Source: Ramlibacter monticola (GTDB lineage: Bacteria; Pseudomonadota; Gammaproteobacteria; Burkholderiales; Burkholderiaceae_C). Taken from it: a stretch of 64,000 nucleotides of DNA. Positions 7,985 through 16,146 of this stretch are shown piece by piece. Numbering within the stretch: the stretch's first letter is position 1; each line of letters opens with the position of its first letter. Position numbers and translations under genes: made by a program. The notes beneath the pieces were generated by a model. The model searched no databases and was not told where the DNA came from. It saw only the letters and a list, made by a program, of their open reading frames with translations. Where the stretch lies: NCBI RefSeq assembly GCF_016722785.1, contig NZ_JAEQNE010000009.1:124001-188000 (forward strand), read 5' to 3'.

Positions 7985-9130
7985 ATGGCTTTCAACCTGT
8001 CCACGATCCGGAGAAGTGCGTTGCCGCGGCTGGTGGATCAGGCCGCGGGCGCGCCGCTGCTGTGGCTCTGGGGCGCGTTGCGGCGCCGGCGCTCTCCGCC
8101 TGCGGCGCCGCGTCGCTTCGGGATCATGGCCTTCGAGACGATCGGCGACACTCTGCTGGCCGGGACGCTCGTTGCGAGTCTGCGGGCGAGCGTGCCAGGC
8201 GCGAAGATCACGGTGTTTGCATCGGCAGGCAACTGCGGCATCCTGACGCTGCTCGATGGCATCGACACCGTGGTGGAGGTGCCTCTCACTAAACCGCGCG
8301 CCGCGCTGGCCGGGATCCGACGCGTCGCGGTGGACGTCATGATCGACATCGGCCAGTGGCCGCGCTGGTACGCCGTGCTGTGCGCCGCCTCGCGTAGCCA
8401 ATTCACGATCGGCTTCGCGACCCCGGGGCAGGCGCGCCACTATGCCTACGACGCGGCGGTGCCCCACGGCGCAGACGTGCACGAAGTGGAAAACTTCCAG
8501 CGGCTGCTTCGGCCCCTGGCAGGCGTCCGGCCGCTGCCGCCGGAGCGTGCCCTGAAGCCCGTGTGCGAGCCGCCGCCCCATATCTCGGCCCGTGCGCCGT
8601 ATCTCGTCGTGCATCCCTGGGCGAGCGGCTTCCGTTATTCCTCGCGCGAGTGGCCGCTGGCGCGCTGGACCGAGCTGATCGAGCGGGCGTGCGGACTGGG
8701 CCTGTCGGTGCTCGTCTCCGGCAGCCCCGGTGACCGGGACAAGGCCGCTGCGCTCGTCCGCGCCTGCCCTGCCGGCATGCCAGTCACGTCGATGGCGGGC
8801 GAAGTATCGCTGTCCGAACTCGCCGCAGTGTTGCGGGCGGCCTCTGCGGTGGTTGCGGTCAACACGGGTGTGATGCATCTTGCGGCGCTGCTGGACGTAC
8901 CGATGGTGGCACTGCACGGGCCGACCAGCCGCCTTCGCTGGGGGCCTGTGGGTGCGCGCAGCATCGCGCTCGCGCCGTCAAACAGAGCGGCCGCAGAGTT
9001 CCTGAGCCTGGGCTTCGAATATCCGAGGGGCCCGGTCGACTGCATGAACACCATTTCCGTGGACGAAGTGTTCGCCGCGGTTCGCGCCCTGCTGCCGCGT
9101 CCCTCCCAGATGCCGGAAAGGGTCGGCTGA
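7985..9130 (+). CDS. Glycosyltransferase family 9 (heptosyltransferase-like)
   Basis: A 381-residue GT-B enzyme. The N-terminal domain contains FGIMAFETIGDTLLAGTLVAS, equivalent to the GDxLLxTP region of heptosyltransferases. The C-terminal domain has LVVHPWASGFRYSSREWPL and VVAVNTGVMHLAALLDVPMV, the nucleotide-sugar donor region. It is clearly a second, diverged member of the family found on the opposite strand. The start at 7985 removes a basic, low-complexity upstream extension that overlaps the divergent gene. The PglL-like gene follows 7 bp later on the same strand, so both are probably co-transcribed. The true donor (ADP-heptose or another) is unknown. Confidence 0.85.
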   Translation: MAFNLSTIRRSALPRLVDQAAGAPLLWLWGALRRRRSPPAAPRRFGIMAFETIGDTLLAGTLVASLRASVPGAKITVFASAGNCGILTLLDGIDTVVEVPLTKPRAALAGIRRVAVDVMIDIGQWPRWYAVLCAASRSQFTIGFATPGQARHYAYDAAVPHGADVHEVENFQRLLRPLAGVRPLPPERALKPVCEPPPHISARAPYLVVHPWASGFRYSSREWPLARWTELIERACGLGLSVLVSGSPGDRDKAAALVRACPAGMPVTSMAGEVSLSELAAVLRAASAVVAVNTGVMHLAALLDVPMVALHGPTSRLRWGPVGARSIALAPSNRAAAEFLSLGFEYPRGPVDCMNTISVDEVFAAVRALLPRPSQMPERVG

Positions 9131-9137
9131 CCGGGCC

Positions 9138-10751
9138 ATGGCTTTCGCTTGTTCCTGGCGTGTGGCAGGCGCCGCCCTGCTCGCCGCGCTTCCCTGGCTC
9201 GACCCCTTCGCCGGCGGCCCCTCGCCCAGCGTGCAGCCCTGGCTTGTGAGCGCCGCCTGCGGCATCCTGCTGTGGGTCTTGGCCGCGGGCGGCGGGGCGC
9301 GCGCGGATCTGCGCGTGGCCTGGCCGGTGCTTGCCGCCGTGGCGTGGGCCGTGCTGACTGGCGGTGGCCTGCGGCCGGAGGTGCTGTTCCTTGCCGGTGG
9401 ACTGGCATTGATCGCCATCTCCGCGCAGGTGGCGACGGATGATGTGGTCACGTACGGCTTTCAGGCCGGCCTGCTGCTCGCCGCCGTCGCGAGCGCGGTG
9501 CTGGGACTGCTCCAGTACTTCGGGCTGTCCGATGCGCTCGCACCGTGGGTGGCCCGCACCGCGCCCGGCGAGGCCTTCGCCAACCTGCGCCAGCCGAACC
9601 AGTTCGCCACGCTCACGTGGATCGGCGCGGCGGTGCTGCTGTGGGGCACGCTGGGCTTGCGCAGCGGGATCTCCGCCGCGTTGATCGTGTTGCTGGCGGT
9701 GGGCAGCGCCGCCTCGGTCTCCCGGACCGGCGTGCTCGAAGGCCTGGCGCTGACGCTGCTGGCGGCCCTCTGGAACGGACCGCAGCGGCGCCAGCGGATG
9801 CTGCAGTGCGCGCTGGCCGGCGTCGCCTACTTCGCCGCGGCCTGGCTGCTGCCGGCCCTGCTGGAAGCGTTCGCGGGCGCCTTGCCCGGTCGCACGCTGC
9901 TGGGGCGCGTGGGCGCGGCCGAAGGTTGCGGCAGCCGCATCGTGCTGTGGTCCAACGTGCTGCACCTGATCGCGCAGAAGCCGCTGGCGGGCTGGGGCTG
10001 GGGCAACCTGGACTACGCCCACTTCGCCACCGTGTACGACGGCCCGCGCTTCTGCGACATCCTCGACAACGCCCACAGCCTGCCGCTGCACCTGGCGGTG
10101 GAACTGGGGGTGCCGGCGGCCCTGGCCGTCTGCGGCGGCGCGGCCTGGTGGATCTGGCGCCAGCGGCCCTGGCAGGAGGCAGCGCCGCTGCGCCGGCTCG
10201 CCTGGGCGGTGGTGGCGGTGATCCTCCTGCACAGCCTGCTCGAGTACCCGCTGTGGTACGGGCCATTCCAGCTGGCGTTCGGCGCGGCGCTCGGCTGGCT
10301 GCTGACCCGGCGTGGCGAGGCGTCCTCGCAGGCTCCCCGCGAAGTTCCTCTCCTGCTGGGCGCGTCACTGCTGGCGCTGACCGGCTACGCGGCCTGGGAT
10401 TACCTGCGGGTGAGCCAGATCTACCTGCCGCCCGAGGAGCGGCGCGTCGCCTGGCGCGAAGACACCCTGGGAAAGGCGCGGCGCTCGTGGCTGTTCGCCG
10501 GCCAGGCCCGCTTCGCCGAGCTCACGCTGTCCAGCGTCTCGGCGGCCAATGCGGCGCGCATGCATCCGCTGGCGCTGGAGATGCTCCACTATTCCCCCGA
10601 GCCGCGCGTCATCGAGCGGGCGATCGAAAGCGCGACCCTGCTGGGCCGCGAGGACGAGGCGGTGCAGCTGCTGGCGCGCTACCGTGCGGCCTTTCCGGCC
10701 GAAGCGAGGGTATGGGGCGAGCGCGGACGGACGTCGCGCCCGGGGGGCTAG
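9138..10751 (+). CDS. PglL/TfpO-like O-oligosaccharyltransferase (Wzy/WaaL superfamily)
   Basis: A 537-residue membrane protein with about ten hydrophobic segments and a soluble C-terminal tail of about 110 residues. The large periplasmic loop region carries ANLRQPNQFATLTW and, further on, a conserved histidine region HSLLEYPLWYGPFQLAFG. Both are typical of bacterial O-linked oligosaccharyltransferases that move lipid-linked glycan to pilin or other periplasmic proteins. O-antigen ligases and Wzy polymerases share the fold, so a ligase role for the neighbouring O-chain cannot be excluded. The gene follows a GT9 gene by 7 bp. Its stop overlaps the stop of the convergent small gene (both read within CTAG at 10748-10751). 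Confidence 0.8.
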   Translation: MAFACSWRVAGAALLAALPWLDPFAGGPSPSVQPWLVSAACGILLWVLAAGGGARADLRVAWPVLAAVAWAVLTGGGLRPEVLFLAGGLALIAISAQVATDDVVTYGFQAGLLLAAVASAVLGLLQYFGLSDALAPWVARTAPGEAFANLRQPNQFATLTWIGAAVLLWGTLGLRSGISAALIVLLAVGSAASVSRTGVLEGLALTLLAALWNGPQRRQRMLQCALAGVAYFAAAWLLPALLEAFAGALPGRTLLGRVGAAEGCGSRIVLWSNVLHLIAQKPLAGWGWGNLDYAHFATVYDGPRFCDILDNAHSLPLHLAVELGVPAALAVCGGAAWWIWRQRPWQEAAPLRRLAWAVVAVILLHSLLEYPLWYGPFQLAFGAALGWLLTRRGEASSQAPREVPLLLGASLLALTGYAAWDYLRVSQIYLPPEERRVAWREDTLGKARRSWLFAGQARFAELTLSSVSAANAARMHPLALEMLHYSPEPRVIERAIESATLLGREDEAVQLLARYRAAFPAEARVWGERGRTSRPGG

Positions 10752-11083
10752 ACGTCGCGCTTGCCGCGCACGCTGGCGAAGGCGTCGACCGGGTCGAGCT
10801 GGCTGTGACCGGTGTCCCGCACGTACACGCGGTTGCTCGGCACCATGTCCTGCATCTGGCTGTCCAGGGCCATCACCGAGTCTTCCCAGACGCTCCAGTC
10901 GGCCTGGGTATTGCCCTCCGCGACCACTTCGGGCAGCGGGGCCGTATCGACGAAGCGGGGCGCATGGCGCGACGCGTCCGCGCGTGTCGGAACCGCCTTG
11001 GCGGTCGTGCGGACCGGCTTGGCGACGGACTTGCGGACCGGCTGAGCCGGACCGGTGACGTGTCGCTTGAGCCAAGTGAACAT
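10748..11083 (-). CDS. Conserved hypothetical protein
   Basis: A 111-residue, soluble-looking protein that I do not recognise. The N-terminal third is basic and rich in Lys, Arg, Thr and Pro (FTWLKRHVTGPAQPVRKS) and looks disordered. The C-terminal two thirds are acidic and more regular (WSVWEDSVMALDSQMQDMV). There is no signal peptide or membrane segment. A Shine-Dalgarno-like AAGGGG lies about 9 nt before the ATG. It converges on the PglL-like gene with a 4-bp stop-codon overlap. Codon use matches the GC-rich neighbours and not the AT-richer stretch upstream of it, so it seems native. Being a real gene is likely but function is unknown. Confidence 0.6.
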   Translation of the reverse strand: MFTWLKRHVTGPAQPVRKSVAKPVRTTAKAVPTRADASRHAPRFVDTAPLPEVVAEGNTQADWSVWEDSVMALDSQMQDMVPSNRVYVRDTGHSQLDPVDAFASVRGKRDV

Positions 11084-11475
11084 GATGCTGACCCCTTGAG
11101 TGTTACAGGACCGGCCTACTTTGATACCAGTCAGTTACCTCTGATGAATTTCCTAACATTCATTCTGCGGATTTAGGGGATCGGCGCAAGGGGGGGTTAG
11201 CACTTGGCCTAGTAACGAGCGCTGTTGTCGTGGTTTTTCGCACGGTCAGCCGATGGACGGCAGCATCCCTGCGTATTTCCGTACGCCGAAGCGCGCCCCG
11301 GCCGAACATCGGGCGAGGGGGTCTATGTATCCGTGCCTAAGTGCAAGCGGAGACGTTAGCTGAGCAGTACAGCAATCCCGGCGACAAACCGGATCAGAGA
11401 TTGTTGTCGCGCCCATGCGCGGTAGTCGGTAAGCATGGGTTTGGTTCACTCGAGATGACGATGCCTGGGTGCTCT
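11084..11475 (-). other. Intergenic stretch, AT-richer, no convincing gene
   Basis: The 392 bp between the hypothetical gene and the acyltransferase hold no open frame with a recognisable product. Base composition is visibly less GC-rich than the rest of the window from about 11100 on, the same as in the adjacent acyltransferase gene. The promoter of the hypothetical gene should lie at the low-coordinate end. I saw no tRNA, hairpin terminator or repeat. Confidence 0.5.
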
Positions 11476-12612
11476 TTATTCTGCGGAGCGGAGATCGTCA
11501 GCCCGGGTTGGAGCGCTCCTGGACCGGTGAACCGGACCCGAGCTGAATGGGGTATCCCTGAACCTTCTGTCGCGGTACGCCATGAACTTGGATTCCCAGA
11601 ACCGATGTGCAACATAGGAAACGCCGATCACGGTGGGGAAGAATAAGGTCCATTTGATGATCGGCGCGAGATCAATAAACCTGTCGAGAACGACGACCAG
11701 CGACAGGTTGCACAGGTAAGCGCTGTATGAGATCTTGGCGAAAAACCTGGGAATCTGCATTGATACTTTGCCGATCTCAAGTGAGTACCCGAGCAAGATG
11801 AATCCCAGGCAGCCCAAGGATGAAACGTTGAAAAGTATCGTCTTGGCAAAAAGCGAGCTGTTAAGATCAGCCGTTGGCGTGTTGGCCGAATAAACAATCG
11901 AAAACAGGAACAGCAAGGAGAGCGTCGCCGCGACGACGCGTGATCTGATGATGCGATTCCCGCTGGCAAGCAGGAATGCCGAGAGCACGCCAATCATGAT
12001 CGCATCCAGCCGTAGCATCACGACCTTCCGAACGTCAGAATCCCAGGCGATCGTCGGCGTTAGGGCTGTGCGAAAGCGGTAGGCAGTGCAAACGAGGATC
12101 GTCAGGATTCCGAGGACGATCATTGATCTTTTCGCTGTCATCCTGAACAAGATCATGAAAACCGTCGCAGCTAGCGGAAAGGAAAGATAGAACACCTCTT
12201 CGACACTCAGGCTCCACGCCTCACCAAAGAAACCAGGATGCGCATCCGTGAGGCTCTGGACAAAGAACAAGTACTTCCAAGCAGTCGACAAATCGTCGGG
12301 TCTGACGTCGGTTAGTGACAATGCAGTTGCGATTAAAAGGAAGAGGTAGTAGTTTGGCAGGGTCCGTAGCCATCGGCGAATGAAGAAAGTTCTGACTCTG
12401 TCGCAAGTGAAATTCGTTGACAGAGAATGCAGTATTCCGCCGATTAGCAGGCCACTGAGCACAAAAAACAATTCAACGCCTATGAATCCGCCAAATCTCA
12501 TAAACTCGGCGCTTGGGTAGGCCCTAACCAAGAAGATCCTGCTGTGACTCAGCAGAACGAACCAAATCGCTGTCGATCGGACGACGTCTAGCCAAGCGTT
12601 GGTTTGCTTCAT
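11476..12612 (-). CDS. Acyltransferase family 3 membrane protein
   Basis: A 378-residue integral membrane protein with about ten hydrophobic segments. It has the acyltransferase-3 features AWLDVVRSTAIWFVLLSHSR at the N-terminus, with the conserved Arg and His, and EAWSLSVEEVFYLSFPL in the middle. Family members O-acetylate or otherwise acylate sugars of lipopolysaccharide, capsule or peptidoglycan at the inner membrane. The start at 12612 places the conserved WLDVVR motif near the N-terminus, as usual. The gene is much richer in A and T and uses AAA, AAT and ATA codons freely, unlike all neighbours, which suggests recent acquisition. It stands alone in its orientation and has a weak ribosome-binding site. 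It could decorate the O-chain built by the genes at 1-10751. Confidence 0.85.
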   Translation of the reverse strand: MKQTNAWLDVVRSTAIWFVLLSHSRIFLVRAYPSAEFMRFGGFIGVELFFVLSGLLIGGILHSLSTNFTCDRVRTFFIRRWLRTLPNYYLFLLIATALSLTDVRPDDLSTAWKYLFFVQSLTDAHPGFFGEAWSLSVEEVFYLSFPLAATVFMILFRMTAKRSMIVLGILTILVCTAYRFRTALTPTIAWDSDVRKVVMLRLDAIMIGVLSAFLLASGNRIIRSRVVAATLSLLFLFSIVYSANTPTADLNSSLFAKTILFNVSSLGCLGFILLGYSLEIGKVSMQIPRFFAKISYSAYLCNLSLVVVLDRFIDLAPIIKWTLFFPTVIGVSYVAHRFWESKFMAYRDRRFRDTPFSSGPVHRSRSAPTRADDLRSAE

Positions 12613-12960
12613 ATTGGAGTCGTGCGATTGCGTCCTGCGGGGTTGGCGCTCACTAACATATCGGTTGCTTCCTGCGCCGTTGAGTTGTGTGAAGCTCAAG
12701 TGTTGCGCTTGAGCATCGCCGCGGCAAGCAGGGGACCTATTCTTGCGAGACATTCGCGCCACAGGGAGGTAACTAGTCGCCTCCAACAATTCGCCAGCGA
12801 GAGACGGTCGCTGGTGGGCACAGATTGTCCGGAAGGGCTATCCCGGAAGTTGGCTTCACACGCTTTTCCGTTGGACAAGCGTTGGACAGAACCTCAAGCC
12901 GGGGCCGTGCGATACGACGGTCGGTCCCGATCGGCGGTCAGGCGGAAGCCCTGATGGCCG
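12613..12960. other. Gene-free junction between the acyltransferase and moaC, with a moaC-like relic
   Basis: These 348 bp contain only short, unconvincing frames. A 7-bp inverted repeat (GCTCAAG/CTTGAGC, 12694-12714) and a tandem GTTGGACA pair (near 12871-12890) are visible. The right-hand end (from about 12924) encodes on the plus strand a peptide resembling a conserved MoaC segment; it is listed separately. The stretch looks like a recombination junction at the border of the AT-richer acyltransferase segment. Confidence 0.45.
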
Positions 12961-12983
12961 TCAACATGGCCCTGCTCCCTCTG
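12924..12983 (+). pseudogene. Possible inverted relic of moaC
   Basis: Read on the plus strand, this segment gives [20 protein letters not shown]. The intact MoaC on the opposite strand contains [20 protein letters not shown]: 11 of 20 residues are the same, without gaps. At DNA level the core (EAL.AVN.ALL) differs mostly at third codon positions, as expected for diverged coding sequence. No start, frame or further MoaC similarity is visible on either side, so at most a fragment remains. It overlaps the 3' end of moaC (from 12961) in antisense. Chance similarity is possible given the short length. Confidence 0.3.
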
Positions 12984-13467
12984 GCACTACATAGCTGCCC
13001 GACTTCCCTCCGTGCTTTTCAACCAGGTGCACGCCTGTGATCGTCATCCCCCGATCCACCGCCTTGCACATGTCGTAGATCGTCAGAAGGGCGACATTCA
13101 CCGCCGTCAGCGCTTCCATTTCGACGCCGGTGGGGCCCGTTGTCTCGACCGTCGCGGTGCACGCGACGGCGTCCGCGCGGCCGGCCTGGGCCGGGGCGAG
13201 CTCGAAGTCGACGGCGACGCGTGTCAGCGCCAGCGGATGGCACAGCGGGATCAGCTCGCTGGTCTTCTTGGCGGCCATGATGCCCGCGACCCGGGCGATG
13301 CCGAGGACGTCGCCTTTCTTTACGGTCCCGCTCTGGATGATGGCCAGCGTAGCGGGTAGCATCTCGATCCGGCCGGCCGCCACGGCGACCCGATGCGTCG
13401 CCGCCTTGGACCCGACGTCCACCATGTGGGCCTGCCCCTGCGCATCGAAATGGGTGAGTCCGCTCAT
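12961..13467 (-). CDS. moaC: Cyclic pyranopterin monophosphate synthase MoaC
   Basis: A 168-residue protein covering the complete MoaC family. It starts [16 protein letters not shown] and carries [38 protein letters not shown] and [13 protein letters not shown], which hold the active-site His, Glu, Asp and Lys residues. It converts the cyclic GTP-derived intermediate made by MoaA into precursor Z (cPMP), the first step of molybdenum cofactor synthesis in the cytoplasm. A strong AAGGAAGG ribosome-binding site lies about 8 nt upstream. After the usual GGKSG end the tail ([11 protein letters not shown]) is somewhat long and may have been altered by the junction just downstream. Its ATG overlaps the ATG of the divergent TfpX/TfpZ gene in the sequence CATG (13465-13468). 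Confidence 0.95.
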   Translation of the reverse strand: MSGLTHFDAQGQAHMVDVGSKAATHRVAVAAGRIEMLPATLAIIQSGTVKKGDVLGIARVAGIMAAKKTSELIPLCHPLALTRVAVDFELAPAQAGRADAVACTATVETTGPTGVEMEALTAVNVALLTIYDMCKAVDRGMTITGVHLVEKHGGKSGSYVVPEGAGPC

Positions 13468-14266
13468 GCAACAACCTTCCTTTTCCCTGAACCATCATAC
13501 GGCCAGCTTCGACTGGCGCAGCCGGCTGCGCGCCGCCACCATCCACCTGGGGCTGAGCGCGCTCGTCGCGGTGCTGGCCGGCCTGCTGGTCTTCGCGCTC
13601 TGGTACCCGTGGCCCTACCGCGAAATCTCCGGCGGCCGCGAGCTGTTCGCCCTGGTGGTCTCGGTCGACGTGGTGCTGGGCCCGCTGATCACCTTCGCGA
13701 TCTTCAATCGGGCCAAGCCGCGCAAGGAACTGCGGCGCGACCTGGCCGTGGTCGGCCTGCTTCAGCTCGCCGGCCTGGCCTACGGCCTCTGGACCGTCCA
13801 TCTCGCGCGCCCGGTGCACATGGTCTTCGAGCTGGACCGGTTCCGAGTTGTGCACCAAGTGGAGATTCCCGTCCAACTCGCCGACCGCGCTCCCGCCGGG
13901 ATCCCGCTCGCTCCGCTCGGAGGTCCGACTGTGATCGCACTGCGACCCTTCCGGAACGACGCGGAGCAGCTCGAGTACACCATGGCGGCCTTGCAGGGCC
14001 TGCCGCTGTCGGCGCGGCCGGAGCTGTGGCAGCCCTACGAGGCGGCGCGCGAGCGCGTGCTGGCAGCCGCGAAGCCGGTGCCCGAGCTGAAGCGCCGATT
14101 CCCGCAGAGGGCGGCCGCGATCGACGCGGCGGTGCGGCAGGCGGGCCGGGAGCCCTCGCAAGCGGCATACTTGCCCCTGATCGCCCGCAAGGCGGAGGGC
14201 TGGACCGTCCTGCTCGACGCCCGCACGGCGGAAACGATCGGATTCCTGCCGCTGGATTCGTTTTGA
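13466..14266 (+). CDS. TfpX/TfpZ family type IV pilin accessory protein
   Basis: A 266-residue membrane protein: short cytoplasmic start, hydrophobic segments at about 25-45 ([20 protein letters not shown]), 55-75 ([18 protein letters not shown]) and 85-105, then a soluble domain of about 150 residues. The pattern [19 protein letters not shown] is characteristic of the family. In Pseudomonas such proteins are encoded beside pilin genes and modulate assembly of the matching pilin; no pilin gene is in this window. The ATG at 13466 is the only one before the first membrane helix, but it has no clear ribosome-binding site and overlaps the moaC ATG on the other strand. The M48 protease gene begins at its stop codon (TTGA overlap). 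Confidence 0.8.
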   Translation: MQQPSFSLNHHTASFDWRSRLRAATIHLGLSALVAVLAGLLVFALWYPWPYREISGGRELFALVVSVDVVLGPLITFAIFNRAKPRKELRRDLAVVGLLQLAGLAYGLWTVHLARPVHMVFELDRFRVVHQVEIPVQLADRAPAGIPLAPLGGPTVIALRPFRNDAEQLEYTMAALQGLPLSARPELWQPYEAARERVLAAAKPVPELKRRFPQRAAAIDAAVRQAGREPSQAAYLPLIARKAEGWTVLLDARTAETIGFLPLDSF

Positions 14267-15768
14267 GCCTGTCCCGCCCGCCCATCGCCCGCCGCGGAGT
14301 GGCCGCCACTCTGGCGGCCCTGCTGCTCGCGACCGCTCCCGCGGGCGCGCAGCTGCCCACGCTCGGCGATGCGGGCGCCATCAGCAGCAGCGCGGAGCGC
14401 AAGCTGGGCGAGCGCATCGCCCGCGAGCTGTACCGCGACCCCGACTACATCGACGATCCCGAACTCGTGGAGTACGTGCAGAGTCTGTGGCAGCCCCTGC
14501 TGGCGGCGGCCCGCGCGCGCGGCGAGCTCACGGCCGAACTCGACGAACGCTTCGCCTGGCAGGTGCTGCTGGGCAAGGACCGCACCATCAACGCCTTCGC
14601 GCTGCCGGGCGGCTGGCTCGGGTTGCACCTCGGGCTGGTCAGCGTCACCAGCTCGCGCGACGAAGTCGCCTCGGTGCTGGCGCACGAACTGAGCCACGTG
14701 ACGCAGCGGCACATCTCGCGCATGGTGGCCAAGGAGAGCCAGCAGACGCCCTGGGTGCTGGCGGCGATGATCCTCGGCGCGATGGCGGCCTCGCGCAATC
14801 CGCAGGCCGGTGGCGCCGTGATGGCGGGCAGCCAGGCGCTGGCCGCGCAGCAGTCGCTCAATTTCTCGCGCGACATGGAGCGCGAGGCCGATCGCATCGG
14901 CTTCGGCGTGGCCACGCAGGCCGGCTTCGAGCCGCAGGGCTTCGTCACCATGTTCGAGAAGCTGCAGCAGGCCGCGCGCCTGAACGACACCGGCAACTAT
15001 CCCTACCTGCGCACGCACCCGATGACCAGCGAGCGCATCGCCGACATGCAGTCGCGCCAGCAGCTGTCGGACCACGGGCCGGTGCAGCCCACGCTGGAAC
15101 ACGCCCTGATGGCCGCCCGCGCGCGGGTGATCTCCAACCCCGGCGTCGACGCGCTGCGCGCCACGGTCGTCGAAGCGGATGCGAGCGGCTTCGCCGCGCT
15201 GCCGCGGGTGCGGCAGGCCAACGTGCTGTACGCGGCGACGCTCGCCGCTTGGCGCCTGCGCGACCCGGCGGCCGTCAGCCGCCTGATGGGGCGGCTCGAT
15301 GCCGTCGTGGCGGGCGACCCCACCGGCCAGCGGCTCGCGCGCCTGCTGGCGGCGGAGATCGCGCTCGCGCTCGGGGACAACACGCGCGTGCTGCGCACCC
15401 TGGACGCGGACAGCAAGCGCCGCCCCGAGCTGCTGCTCACGGCGCAGGCGCAGGTGCAGTCCGGCAAGGCGGCGGAAGCGGCGCAGCGGCTGCAGACCTG
15501 GGTGGCGACGCAGCCGCGCGATGCGGCCGCGTGGCAGCTGCTGTCTTCCGCCTATGCGGCCCAGGGGCAGTCACTGCGGGCCGTGCGGGCGGAGGCCGAA
15601 GCGCGCGTGGCGCAGCTCGATTACACCGCGGCACTGGACCGCTTCAAGGCGGCGCAGGACCTCGTGCGCAGGGGCGCGGGCGGCGGCGACCACATCGAGG
15701 CGTCGATCATCGACACCCGGGCGCGCCAGGTCGAATCAGCGCTTCGCGAACAGGCTCTCGAGCGCTGA
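14263..15768 (+). CDS. Periplasmic M48 family metalloprotease with TPR region (BepA/YfgC-like)
   Basis: A 501-residue protein starting at TTG 14263, which overlaps the preceding stop; no ATG occurs before the signal peptide. Residues 1 to about 30 form a signal peptide (TLAALLLATAPAGA, cleavage before QLP). The zinc site is AHELSHVTQRH (His141, Glu142, His145) with the third ligand in DMEREADRIG (about residue 208). From about 300 to the end the sequence is Ala/Leu/Arg-rich helices consistent with tetratricopeptide repeats. BepA of Escherichia coli has the same layout; it helps fold LptD and degrades stalled outer-membrane proteins. The last 33 bp overlap the 3' end of the convergent small membrane protein gene. 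Confidence 0.88.
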   Translation: MSLSRPPIARRGVAATLAALLLATAPAGAQLPTLGDAGAISSSAERKLGERIARELYRDPDYIDDPELVEYVQSLWQPLLAAARARGELTAELDERFAWQVLLGKDRTINAFALPGGWLGLHLGLVSVTSSRDEVASVLAHELSHVTQRHISRMVAKESQQTPWVLAAMILGAMAASRNPQAGGAVMAGSQALAAQQSLNFSRDMEREADRIGFGVATQAGFEPQGFVTMFEKLQQAARLNDTGNYPYLRTHPMTSERIADMQSRQQLSDHGPVQPTLEHALMAARARVISNPGVDALRATVVEADASGFAALPRVRQANVLYAATLAAWRLRDPAAVSRLMGRLDAVVAGDPTGQRLARLLAAEIALALGDNTRVLRTLDADSKRRPELLLTAQAQVQSGKAAEAAQRLQTWVATQPRDAAAWQLLSSAYAAQGQSLRAVRAEAEARVAQLDYTAALDRFKAAQDLVRRGAGGGDHIEASIIDTRARQVESALREQALER

Positions 15769-16092
15769 CTCGATCACCACGCCCACCGCGGTGTAGATCA
15801 GGGAACCCACGAGGGCGGCGACGAAGTCGCGCACCAGGAAGCCCTGCAGCACCGCTGCCGCGGCCCAGAACACCAGCGCGTTGATGACGAACAGGAACAG
15901 GCCCAGCGTGAGCACGGTCACCGGCAGCGTGAGCACCACCAGCACCGGCCGCACCACCGTGTTGAGCAGCCCGATGACGAGGGCGGCGGCCATGGCCGAA
16001 GCGAAGGACTTCACTTCGACCCCGCTGTACACGTAGGCGACGAACAGGAGCGCCGAGGCGCTGAGCAGCCACTTCGTGATGAGCTTGAGCAT
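15736..16092 (-). CDS. Phage holin family 4-type small membrane protein
   Basis: A 118-residue protein with four hydrophobic segments and few charged residues (KLITKWLLSASALLFVAYVY, ALVIGLLNTVVRPVLVVLTL, LGLFLFVINALVFWAAAAVL). This is the pattern of the widespread chromosomal family whose Pfam model is named after a mycobacteriophage holin. There is no sign of a prophage here, and the family is found in most proteobacteria as an inner-membrane protein of unknown role. The ATG at 16092 gives the usual MLKLI start; a GTG nine codons upstream is less likely. The C-terminal coding end overlaps the M48 gene on the other strand by 33 bp. Confidence 0.8.
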   Translation of the reverse strand: MLKLITKWLLSASALLFVAYVYSGVEVKSFASAMAAALVIGLLNTVVRPVLVVLTLPVTVLTLGLFLFVINALVFWAAAAVLQGFLVRDFVAALVGSLIYTAVGVVIESALESLFAKR

Positions 16093-16146
16093 GGGCGGCA
16101 AGGATAGCACCCGGGTCACGGGGCGCCCGGGGCCGCCGCCCTGGCT

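Noticed and set aside
11246-11449. Small open frames in the AT-rich gap before the acyltransferase gene
   Set aside because: No ribosome-binding site and no protein-like pattern.
15736-16092. A 'phage holin' suggesting a prophage
   Set aside because: The Pfam name is historical; the family is chromosomal and widespread, and no phage genes, integrase or attachment sites are near.
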